From the NCBI GenBank assembly GCA_005791325.1, contig SXXA01000106.1:1-5140 (forward strand): 5,140 nucleotides of DNA. The letters run 5' to 3'. This document shows, piece by piece, positions 1 to 5,140 of this stretch. The DNA is from Actinomycetota bacterium. Lineage in GTDB: Bacteria; Margulisbacteria; Marinamargulisbacteria; SXXA01. The notes beneath the pieces are model-generated. The model was not told where the DNA came from. It searched no databases and saw only the letters and a list, made by a program, of their open reading frames with translations. Made by a program: the position numbers and the translations under genes. Positions within the stretch are counted from its first letter, which is position 1. Each line of letters begins with the position of its first letter.

Positions 1-73
1 CCGCCCATTGAGGGCGATTCTCACGAACCCATTGTTTAAATTTATCTAAAAAGGGGGGGCATCTTTGGGTCAT
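1..73 (-). CDS. Partial CDS, N-terminus of an unidentified protein (runs off the left edge)
   Basis: An ATG at 73-71 shares one base with the TAA stop of the exonuclease gene, forming a TAATG junction typical of translational coupling. The frame stays open for 24 codons to the window edge and begins MTQRCPPFLDKF, followed by a basic and Trp-containing stretch (KQWVRENRPQW). Only a weak Shine-Dalgarno-like AGG precedes the start, so translation probably relies on ribosomes finishing the exonuclease. It would be the third gene of the dcd operon. The fragment is too short to assign a family. Its fifth to seventh codons contain a run of seven C. That the frame is real is an inference from the overlap geometry and the absence of stops; a chance open frame of this length is possible. 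Confidence 0.5.
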   Translation of the reverse strand, partial: MTQRCPPFLDKFKQWVRENRPQWA

Positions 74-1011
74 TAGGCCTGAACAAAACCCGAATATCGA
101 CGAATCATATCTTGGCACTGAGATAAATAATGATGAGCGGTAGCATGGGGACGGGCAGGTTTTGCCAATTGATCAAATATAAAAAATAGCTCCCGTGTCG
201 CTGTGGCATCCGCCAAAGCACGATGAGCATTGGCATTCGTAATCCGGTATTTTTTGGTTAGAGCCCCCAAGCTGGCATGGGGTTCACCCGATGCCTTGGC
301 CCATTTTAATGTACATATGACCCCATTATCGGGGCATTCCCATCCATGTCTCAATAAACTGACCAATAACCACGGCATATCAAAATCTGCATTGTGAATC
401 ACCAGCTGCGCCGAACCAATAAAGGCCATTAACCCTTTTAATACCTCTTTAAGGGGGGGGGCATCTGCCACCATGTCATCGCGTATCCCCGTAATCGTGG
501 TAATTTTGGCAGGAATACTCCCAATTGGACGAATCATGGATTGATAAAAGGTTTCTGTCCCATCCACATCCACTTTAACGGCCCCCACCTCAAGTAAACA
601 ATCGCGCCCAATTTCCAAGCCCGTGGTTTCAAAATCCAAAAACACATACGATTCCTGAGGGGCAGAAAACAACCCCGCTTGACCTGAACAAGCCGGAAAA
701 AAGAAGCAACGATTCCCCGTTGTCATATGCCTCCGCCTTAATGTGGGGGAAGAACAATAATCACAGCGAACGGCTTCATCCACCACCAACACATTATTAA
801 TCATCTGGGCAATAATACGATCCGGTATCACCTGCCGACACTCTCCACACTGCATCCCATCCGGAAAAACACTCAACCGATGGTGCGGGGCCTTACATAA
901 CGGGCAATCAAAATGAAAGACGGCCCCACAATGATCGCAACGAATCTCTCCGGCAGACACACTCACCGCCACCGTGTAACAGTGTGGGCAAGGCTTCAGG
1001 ATGGGTTTCAT
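73..1011 (-). CDS. DEDDh-family 3'-5' exonuclease with N-terminal zinc-finger clusters
   Basis: This 312-residue protein has two parts. Residues about 121-281 form a DnaQ/PolC-epsilon-like DEDDh exonuclease domain: ExoI FLDFETTG (D126, E128), ExoII HNADFD (D211) and ExoIII HRALADA (H263, D268). All four acidic ligands and the catalytic His are present, so a two-metal hydrolase releasing nucleotides from 3' ends is expected. Residues 1-110 hold three four-Cys clusters: C8/C11/C25/C28, C36/C39/C55/C58 and C83/C86/C102/C108. The last resembles a topoisomerase-IA-type C4 finger. Such fingers would suit DNA or RNA binding, but the substrate is not visible. The start ATG overlaps the dcd stop (ATGA) and has no good ribosome binding site, implying coupled translation. 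A run of nine C lies between ExoI and ExoII. There is no polymerase domain or signal peptide. The protein could serve in repair, proofreading or RNA turnover. The exonuclease call is firm; the role is not. Confidence 0.9.
   Translation of the reverse strand: MKPILKPCPHCYTVAVSVSAGEIRCDHCGAVFHFDCPLCKAPHHRLSVFPDGMQCGECRQVIPDRIIAQMINNVLVVDEAVRCDYCSSPTLRRRHMTTGNRCFFFPACSGQAGLFSAPQESYVFLDFETTGLEIGRDCLLEVGAVKVDVDGTETFYQSMIRPIGSIPAKITTITGIRDDMVADAPPLKEVLKGLMAFIGSAQLVIHNADFDMPWLLVSLLRHGWECPDNGVICTLKWAKASGEPHASLGALTKKYRITNANAHRALADATATRELFFIFDQLAKPARPHATAHHYLSQCQDMIRRYSGFVQA
453..461. repeat. Nine-base G:C homopolymer inside the exonuclease gene
   Basis: Nine consecutive G on the plus strand read as C on the coding strand and encode part of Ala184-Pro185-Pro186, just before the ExoII motif. 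It is the longest homopolymer I saw in the window. Seven-base G:C runs also occur at 53-59 and 2756-2762, in Pro-encoding positions of other genes. A one-base slip here would remove ExoII and ExoIII. It may simply reflect CCC proline codon preference. Confidence 0.9.
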
Positions 1012-1535
1012 CGATCTGAATCCATGTGAATTAGGGAGCCCGTTGTCACCCGTTGGCCTTGGTATTTACCCCGATACGGGTTCAACGCTGCTTGGTCCAT
1101 TCGACAAAACACCAATTGGCAAATGCGACGACCTGCTGTTAGTTGAATCGGCACCGTATTGGCATTGAATAATTCCAATGTAATCGATCCCTCAAACCCC
1201 GCATCCACCCAGCCCGCATTTTGAATAAACAAACCAATTCGACCAATAGAGCTCCGACCTTCGACAAACGCAGATAAGTTGGGTGGTAACTTAATCCACT
1301 CCATGGTGGTGGCCAATAAAAATTGCCCTGGTGGAATCATCATATGATCTGACTCTGTTTCATGATAGCGAACTGGCGCATCAATAGAGATAGGCGCATC
1401 GCCATCAACCGTTAAAAAATGACGACCCAATCGACAATCAACGGATCCCGGCTGGATGGCGTCGGGTGCCAACGGATCAATTTGTAACTCCCCCGATTGA
1501 AGTAATACGTTTAATGTTGCATCGGATAAAATCAT
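1008..1535 (-). CDS. dcd: dCTP deaminase, probably bifunctional dCTP deaminase/dUTPase
   Basis: The product deaminates dCTP to dUTP and, in the bifunctional subtype, also hydrolyses it to dUMP, the precursor for thymidylate synthesis, while limiting uracil in DNA. At 175 residues it is of normal family length. It begins with the family-typical MILSD and carries IQPGSVDCRLG (27-37), EGRSSIGRIGL (92-102), the QNAGWVDAGFEG loop (105-116), TLELFN with catalytic Glu121 (119-124), GRRICQLVF (135-143) and the C-terminal KYQGQ (157-161). The QNAGWVD loop is close to what I recall of Bacillus halodurans DCD-DUT and unlike the E. coli VTAHRID version, which favours the bifunctional type; that is an inference. 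The start at 1535 is chosen over the in-frame TTG at 1548-1550 because GGAGGTG lies ideally upstream of the ATG and would itself be translated from the TTG. The stop overlaps the exonuclease start by four bases. Confidence 0.95.
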   Translation of the reverse strand: MILSDATLNVLLQSGELQIDPLAPDAIQPGSVDCRLGRHFLTVDGDAPISIDAPVRYHETESDHMMIPPGQFLLATTMEWIKLPPNLSAFVEGRSSIGRIGLFIQNAGWVDAGFEGSITLELFNANTVPIQLTAGRRICQLVFCRMDQAALNPYRGKYQGQRVTTGSLIHMDSDR

Positions 1536-1540
1536 CCAAG

Positions 1541-1547
1541 CACCTCC
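1541..1547 (-). promoter_or_regulatory. Ribosome binding site of dcd
   Basis: The minus strand reads GGAGGTG. The GGAGG core lies seven bases upstream of the ATG at 1535. This near-perfect anti-16S match decides the dcd start and excludes the upstream TTG, whose reading would run through the site. Confidence 0.9.
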
Positions 1548-1565
1548 CAATTCAATAATAAATGC

Positions 1566-1574
1566 ATCATATCA
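1566..1574 (-). promoter_or_regulatory. Candidate extended -10 promoter for the dcd operon
   Basis: The minus strand reads TGATATGAT, that is TGn followed by TATGAT (five of six matches to TATAAT), about 30 bases before the dcd ATG. No convincing -35 hexamer lies at normal spacing, as is usual for extended -10 promoters. Transcription would start near 1559, leaving a short leader that contains the ribosome binding site. It sits in the 67-base gap after the upstream gene, and no hairpin-plus-U-run terminator is visible there, so readthrough from upstream could also feed dcd. Confidence 0.45.
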
Positions 1575-1602
1575 CATGCCACATAAAAGAAGCATACCCC
1601 AT

Positions 1603-3090
1603 TCACGGATTGAGCACCCTCCCCAATTCCCACTGATTTGTTACATCCTGTATACACGCCACCACATCTTGTATGTTGCGAATCGAGGGCCACTTTTTTT
1701 GAATATTTTGGTATATCACCCCCTTCATATCAGCTAAGGCCCTTTCATTGCTTTTTTTTATATCCCTTAGATCAAGTTTTGAAAGCCCCTTTCCCCAAAC
1801 CTGACATTGGGTTGCATAGTCTGCTTCCCCCATTGATTCAACCCAATTTTTTAACTCATGTGATTGTGTCAATACCTGTCGCATCCACTGATTCGACCAG
1901 CGAATCAGCCAATCCCGAATGTAATTGTAGAACCCATTTTCCGGCGACCAAATCCAATGTGCCCAAGTATCTAGGTGCAAAGATCCATCAGAATGAATGG
2001 CCATGAACATGATTAAGGACAATACCTCTGAATAGTCATCCAAATGCCGCATGGGGGTATCGAAAAACCATACATCCGACCAAAACATCCAAAATTGTCG
2101 ATTGGCATGCTCTCGATTGGAGCGGTCGCACAGGTCAGCCAGCGTTCCACCTCGACCATTGGTTTTAGGCGCCAACTCAGCCAGCCACTCCAACCCCGCA
2201 AATAAAGCCGGACATCCCATGGCTTGCATCGCATCTGAAAATGAGCCAATTGGACTGGGTAAAATATGATGTTGCATCACAGCATGGCCCCACTCATGGG
2301 ACGAAATCAAGCTGGTCATATCGGTGATAAGGCGTTGTTTTAAGATAGGTTGTGGCAATAACCGTGCGTGTGTCAAAGCCAATTGTCTTAAACCACTCCC
2401 CATTTGTTGGCACCAAGTCAGTGTATTGTTCACCCCATTGTCCCCCCTCCCCCACTTCTTATTATAAAGTGAAGAAATGGCCTGATGCCGTATTAAAATG
2501 GTGTTATCCACCATTAATGCTGGTAAAACATCGATCAAGTGAGGGGTTCGAATCAATTCCTCATGGCAATCAATCCAATGGAACCCATCTCGAATGGCGT
2601 GTGACCCAAGTCCCAGTATCAATAGCACCTCTCCAATCGGTGAAAGAGCGCCACATAACACCATCGGGGAACCAATCCACGCCAACATCTGCCAAATGGG
2701 TGACCTATTTTGAACAGTGGCCGATATCCCTCCCCATATGACTGGAATCTCTTGAGGGGGGGTGGGATCATTCGACTGTGCCTGTAAGATGGCGTTATAT
2801 TGCTGCCTCATTTGGGTGGATAGGGAGTTGAGCCAATCGCCATATGATTCTGATAGGGCCTCATCCCCCCATGATGCCTGCTGAATAAGGCCTTGCCATT
2901 GAGAAGCCACCACCGCCATCCCCCATTTGATTAGGTGTGAATGAACCCACGATTTAAATAAAGCGCAATCAACTTGTTCCTGTTCACACCAAGATTCGCA
3001 AGTTATATTTTTAAGTATTTGAAGAGATAAATGAGAAATAGAAGGGTGCTGACATGACACCGATATATCGAAAAGTGGGTCACCATTCAT
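1603..3090 (-). CDS. Uncharacterised HEWGH (HExxH) metallopeptidase-like protein, paralogue of its upstream neighbour
   Basis: I do not recognise a named family for this 495-residue protein. It has the zinc-peptidase-like motif HEWGH at 265-269, where two His would bind metal and Glu266 act as base. The segment EWLAELAPK starts at 301, so Glu301 is a plausible third ligand in an ExxA[DE] setting like that of gluzincins such as M13 and M49. A further block SDVWFFDTPMRH spans 338-349. The same elements, with the same 32-residue distance from the last His to the Glu, occur in the 546-aa product of the preceding gene, so the pair is paralogous. Residues 135-162 are hydrophobic, but there is no signal peptide; I expect a cytosolic protein. 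The sequence is unusually rich in Trp, Gln and His. Its ATG overlaps the upstream stop (ATGA) and lacks a ribosome binding site, implying coupled and probably equal synthesis. Peptidase activity is inferred from motifs only. Confidence 0.85.
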   Translation of the reverse strand: MNGDPLFDISVSCQHPSISHLSLQILKNITCESWCEQEQVDCALFKSWVHSHLIKWGMAVVASQWQGLIQQASWGDEALSESYGDWLNSLSTQMRQQYNAILQAQSNDPTPPQEIPVIWGGISATVQNRSPIWQMLAWIGSPMVLCGALSPIGEVLLILGLGSHAIRDGFHWIDCHEELIRTPHLIDVLPALMVDNTILIRHQAISSLYNKKWGRGDNGVNNTLTWCQQMGSGLRQLALTHARLLPQPILKQRLITDMTSLISSHEWGHAVMQHHILPSPIGSFSDAMQAMGCPALFAGLEWLAELAPKTNGRGGTLADLCDRSNREHANRQFWMFWSDVWFFDTPMRHLDDYSEVLSLIMFMAIHSDGSLHLDTWAHWIWSPENGFYNYIRDWLIRWSNQWMRQVLTQSHELKNWVESMGEADYATQCQVWGKGLSKLDLRDIKKSNERALADMKGVIYQNIQKKWPSIRNIQDVVACIQDVTNQWELGRVLNP

Positions 3091-4727
3091 GATGGACGAG
3101 CAACATGGCTCAAGCCCAATTGAGCCAGATAATGAAGTAAATCATGTTGAAGGGTGGCCTCCGTGCTAGGGTTAAATGGCAACCCCGTTATTTCAACCAA
3201 TATACGCCGGCGTTCAAGCCCCAATGTATCCAAAATGGACGGAAGGGAATCAGCTGTTGTGGCAAAGCGTTTAAAATAAGCCATATAATTACGCCAAGCG
3301 GGCTGCAAAAACCCATATTCAGTTACATTTGTTTTTGAATTGGCTAATTTAGCTTGATTGATTTCGTGGGTTTCGATAAAGGAAAAGGCATAATCCCTCC
3401 CTTGAATATGGTAAGTGGCATTTTTAACATACGTTTGTATGGTTGCCATATGGCGCACAAACATATCCATCAGGGTCGCCACCATTCCGGTTGAAAATCG
3501 TGGATTGTCGGTATCAAATTCAGATTGCATGGCCTGAAAGTCCACACTTGCATCCGACCGGATAAAGCGGGCCATCACCAACCCAATCATAATGGAATAC
3601 CCATACATGTGCCGATCGGGCGTATCAAAAAAATAGACATCCGAAAAATAGGAATAAAATGAGCGAAACGCCTTGGTATAATCTGTTTTAGCTAGGACGG
3701 CCAATTGGTATAAACCACCCCACGCCCCCTTATATTTAGGGGCCATATCAGCCAAAAGCTCAAAAAGGCTTTCATAAATAGGTTCATCGATACTGGTTAA
3801 TCCAATCCCAATGGCAATGGTTTCAGGGTGGTCGATAATCTTAAATATGATGTCATGCCCCACTTCATGAAATAGCACATTGGATTCAAAATCTTGAATG
3901 AGTTGGGATTGCAATGAATGAGGAACCCTTTTGGTATCCTCTTTGTAGGCATTTAAGGCCATTCGACGAATTCCAACGGATAGTTTAGACACCAAATCTG
4001 CCCCAGTTAAACTGGTATCCAGTAGCAACGGTTCCCACTTAATCGAGAAAATGGGATGTGAGACCTCACGTCGTAATATAATCACTTTGTCTAATGTAAA
4101 AGCAGGGTTATTGAGCAAAAAATTAGGGGTACGAACCGTCTCGGATAAAAATAAGATGACCGTAAAATTCCCCAATGGCTGGATTTGAACGGGCCCCCAA
4201 ATCCAAGCAGCCCATTTTGAATATACCTGCTTGGCCAATTGATACGTGGATCCAAACGCGGTTAACACTGCGTTTATTTGAGTATAATCCAACACCTTAA
4301 ATGAATGGGACTTTATAATCCATTTAAATTGTGACAATCTAATTTCTAACGACTGTCTCGATAATGTGGCAATCCCATATTCCTGATACGCTGTTTGCAA
4401 ACGCTGATCAAAGGTGGTCCAATCAGATGGTTCTAATGATTGGTGATAGGGAAGCTGTAAGAGCCATCTGGCAAATGCCTCTTTGGCTAGATAATGCCAT
4501 CCATGTGAACTGGGTTTTGAATCGTCCACCACTTTAAATAAGGTAAACGCATATTCCGTTAGAGTGTGTTGGATGACATGTTCAATTTCGTTTTTAGTCT
4601 TATCAATTAATTGGGAATCCAGATGAACCCCCAATAGACTCGCATGATGAACCAAAGCAAGCTTGTTTCTGCAAGCCGACCAATCAATGTTTTTAATTAA
4701 ATGTGAAAATACTTTTGAATCGATCAT
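3087..4727 (-). CDS. Uncharacterised HEVGH (HExxH) metallopeptidase-like protein, paralogue of its downstream neighbour
   Basis: This 546-residue protein belongs to no family I can name. Its core carries HEVGH at 287-291, FELLADMAPK with candidate third zinc ligand Glu323, and SDVYFFDTPDRH at 362-373. All three are shared in order with the 495-aa product of the next gene. The region before HExxH also matches: here GIRRMAL then LIQDFES, there GLRQLAL then LITDMTS. Motif geometry suggests a gluzincin-type zinc peptidase, but peptide hydrolysis is unproven. The N-terminal 200 residues are probably helical, and the C-terminal 170 are much less like the paralogue, so partner or substrate specificity may differ there. 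There is no signal peptide or clear membrane segment. The start at 4727 follows the small peptide gene by 27 bases. AAGGGG lies about 12 bases upstream, a rather distant ribosome binding site inside a small hairpin. The gene is probably co-transcribed with both neighbours. Confidence 0.87.
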   Translation of the reverse strand: MIDSKVFSHLIKNIDWSACRNKLALVHHASLLGVHLDSQLIDKTKNEIEHVIQHTLTEYAFTLFKVVDDSKPSSHGWHYLAKEAFARWLLQLPYHQSLEPSDWTTFDQRLQTAYQEYGIATLSRQSLEIRLSQFKWIIKSHSFKVLDYTQINAVLTAFGSTYQLAKQVYSKWAAWIWGPVQIQPLGNFTVILFLSETVRTPNFLLNNPAFTLDKVIILRREVSHPIFSIKWEPLLLDTSLTGADLVSKLSVGIRRMALNAYKEDTKRVPHSLQSQLIQDFESNVLFHEVGHDIIFKIIDHPETIAIGIGLTSIDEPIYESLFELLADMAPKYKGAWGGLYQLAVLAKTDYTKAFRSFYSYFSDVYFFDTPDRHMYGYSIMIGLVMARFIRSDASVDFQAMQSEFDTDNPRFSTGMVATLMDMFVRHMATIQTYVKNATYHIQGRDYAFSFIETHEINQAKLANSKTNVTEYGFLQPAWRNYMAYFKRFATTADSLPSILDTLGLERRRILVEITGLPFNPSTEATLQHDLLHYLAQLGLSHVARPS

Positions 4728-4732
4728 TAGCG

Positions 4733-4745
4733 AAGGGAACCCCTT
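4733..4745 (-). promoter_or_regulatory. Small inverted repeat ahead of the 546-aa gene
   Basis: On the minus strand AAGGG, a GTT loop and CCCTT form a five-pair hairpin in the 27-base gap between the small peptide gene and the 546-aa gene. The AAGGG arm is the only purine-rich ribosome-binding candidate for that gene, so the hairpin could lower its translation relative to the peptide. The stem is short and may be coincidental. Confidence 0.2.
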
Positions 4746-4754
4746 TTGAAGAAA

Positions 4755-4964
4755 CTATGCAGATGCTTCTGCCCCTACTACGTGAGAAGAACGGGCAGCT
4801 GCAGTCAATTCTGCGGCAGCACCTTGAGTTCGAGTAGGAGGAGGAGGAGAAGCGGCCGCAACAACTGCTGAGGTTAGAGAAGAACCACGCGGACTGGTTG
4901 GTGGTGGAGCACTCGAAGAGGTTGATCTGAGTGGAGGAACTGATGAAGCTGCTGAAATATGCAT
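4755..4964 (-). CDS. Small Ser/Ala/Pro/Thr-rich peptide (69 aa), unknown function
   Basis: This is the first gene of the metallopeptidase-like operon. The ATG at 4964 is chosen over an in-frame ATG at 4979 because AGGAG lies five bases upstream of it. The product is low complexity: 15 Ser, 16 Ala, 10 Pro and 6 Thr make 47 of 69 residues, with a run of four Pro at 40-43. It has no Cys, Asp, Asn, Lys, Phe, Tyr or Trp, and its few charges are four Arg and two Glu. It should be disordered. There is no classical hydrophobic signal peptide. GC over 4761-4960 is 108 of 200 bases, visibly above its neighbours, and its ten Pro codons avoid CCC, which is common in the exonuclease and dcd. It might be a substrate, precursor or partner of the two HExxH proteins, or an exported disordered peptide; this is inference from position. 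A chance frame in a compositionally odd segment remains possible. Confidence 0.6.
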   Translation of the reverse strand: MHISAASSVPPLRSTSSSAPPPTSPRGSSLTSAVVAAASPPPPTRTQGAAAELTAAARSSHVVGAEASA

Positions 4965-4969
4965 AGACA

Positions 4970-4974
4970 CTCCT
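4970..4974 (-). promoter_or_regulatory. Ribosome binding site of the small peptide gene
   Basis: The minus strand reads AGGAG five bases before the ATG at 4964. This is the main evidence that the 69-residue frame is translated and that it starts here rather than at the ATG at 4979, which has no such site. Confidence 0.65.
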
Positions 4975-4985
4975 AACATATGCTG

Positions 4986-4994
4986 AGTATATCA
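4986..4994 (-). promoter_or_regulatory. Candidate extended -10 promoter for the peptide/metallopeptidase-like operon
   Basis: The minus strand reads TGATATACT: TGn plus TATACT, five of six matches to TATAAT. The hexamer at the usual -35 distance is poor, as in the candidate dcd promoter, which has nearly the same core. Transcription would begin near 4979, giving a leader of about 15 bases that contains the AGGAG site. Confidence 0.45.
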
Positions 4995-5017
4995 TTACTA
5001 AAATCATGGATATGATA
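4990..5017. promoter_or_regulatory. Inverted repeat in the possible divergent promoter region
   Basis: TATCAT (4990-4995) and ATGATA (5012-5017) are inverted arms separated by 16 bases. The left arm overlaps the minus-strand -10 candidate, and the right arm overlaps a TATGAT (5011-5016) that could be the -10 of the plus-strand gene. A nested ATCAT/ATGAT pair (5003-5016) shares the right arm. The arrangement would suit an operator for a repressor acting on both promoters, but AT-rich promoter DNA yields such dyads by chance. Confidence 0.2.
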
Positions 5018-5052
5018 CCCTGCATTCGGTGGTTACAAAAGAGGGGGATTCA

Positions 5053-5140
5053 ATGATTTTATTCAATCTATTTGTAATTGAGGAAATGTGGTTAAAATTG
5101 GGAGCTGCGGTCACCAAACCCCAGCAAAGGGGGTTTATGC
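5053..5140 (+). CDS. Possible partial CDS, N-terminus of a divergently transcribed gene (runs off the right edge)
   Basis: On the plus strand GAGGGGG (5041-5047) stands five bases before an ATG at 5053. The frame is then open for 29 codons to the window end, beginning MILFNLFVIEEMW. The first nine residues are hydrophobic, but the fragment is too short to call a signal or membrane segment. TATGAT at 5011-5016 could be its -10 element, with no good -35. If real, it is divergent from the peptide/metallopeptidase-like operon and shares an 88-base intergenic region with it. An open frame of this length is not rare by chance, so the ribosome binding site is the main support. No function can be inferred. 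Confidence 0.35.
   Translation, partial: MILFNLFVIEEMWLKLGAAVTKPQQRGFM

Noticed and set aside
1536..1550. TTG start giving a dcd product five residues longer
   Set aside because: The extension would be translated from the GGAGGTG ribosome binding site itself; the ATG at 1535 gives the family-typical MILSD start.
1536..1602. Rho-independent terminator between the 495-aa gene and dcd
   Set aside because: No GC-rich stem followed by a T run is visible on the minus strand, so readthrough cannot be excluded.
2432..2453. G-quadruplex on the coding strand of the 495-aa gene (runs of 5, 6 and 4 G)
   Set aside because: Only three runs of three or more G are present at suitable spacing, so a stable three-tier quadruplex is not supported; Gly/Arg codons explain the runs.
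2605..2688. Transmembrane segment in the 495-aa protein (residues about 135-162)
   Set aside because: The hydrophobic stretch is broken by Gly/Pro and a Glu, and aligns with a non-membrane-like stretch in the paralogue; a buried strand or helix is more likely.
1638..2741. Several open frames of 72-129 codons on the plus strand, and one of 78 codons on the minus strand, inside the 495-aa gene
   Set aside because: They lie wholly within a longer frame supported by a paralogue and conserved motifs. Their translations are low-quality and lack ribosome binding sites, so they are shadows.
3144..3338. 64-codon plus-strand frame opposite the end of the 546-aa gene
   Set aside because: Antisense shadow of a well-supported gene, with no recognisable domain or ribosome binding site.
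4693..5025. 110-codon minus-strand frame overlapping the small peptide gene and the start of the 546-aa gene
   Set aside because: Its ATG at 5025 has no ribosome binding site, it lies upstream of the likely promoter, it runs into the 546-aa gene, and its Ser/Cys-rich product looks like an out-of-frame reading.

Overview
The window is bacterial, compact and almost fully coding, with strong Shine-Dalgarno sites, genes overlapping by 1-4 bases and the standard code (TGA ends three genes, TGG encodes Trp). GC content looks like the low to mid 40s. No gene fixes the taxon. The dCTP deaminase resembles the bifunctional DCD-DUT type that I know from Bacillus halodurans, which is only a weak hint of Gram-positive or deep-branching ancestry. 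There are no tRNA, rRNA, CRISPR or insertion-sequence signals.

Nearly everything lies on the minus strand, in two apparent transcription units. The upstream unit (about 4994 down to 1603) begins with a candidate extended -10 promoter and a strong ribosome binding site. It then holds a 69-residue Ser/Ala/Pro/Thr-rich peptide gene, a 546-aa protein with an HEVGH motif and a 495-aa protein with an HEWGH motif. The two large proteins are tandem paralogues. They share a zinc-metallopeptidase-like core, HE[VW]GH then ExxA[DE] with identical spacing, followed by a conserved SDV[YW]FFDTPxRH block. Their genes overlap by ATGA. I recognise neither as a named family. This trio is the most novel part of the window.

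The second unit (about 1574 down past the left edge) also has a candidate extended -10 promoter. It contains dcd (dCTP deaminase, probably also dUTPase), a DEDDh 3'-5' exonuclease carrying three zinc-finger-like Cys clusters at its N-terminus, and the first 24 codons of a further gene starting in a TAATG overlap. The theme is nucleotide-pool control and nucleic-acid processing.

At the right edge, a plus-strand reading frame with a good ribosome binding site appears to start at 5053 and leaves the window. If real, the 88-base gap 4965-5052 is a divergent promoter region; it contains a small inverted repeat. No gene-free stretch exceeds 100 bases.
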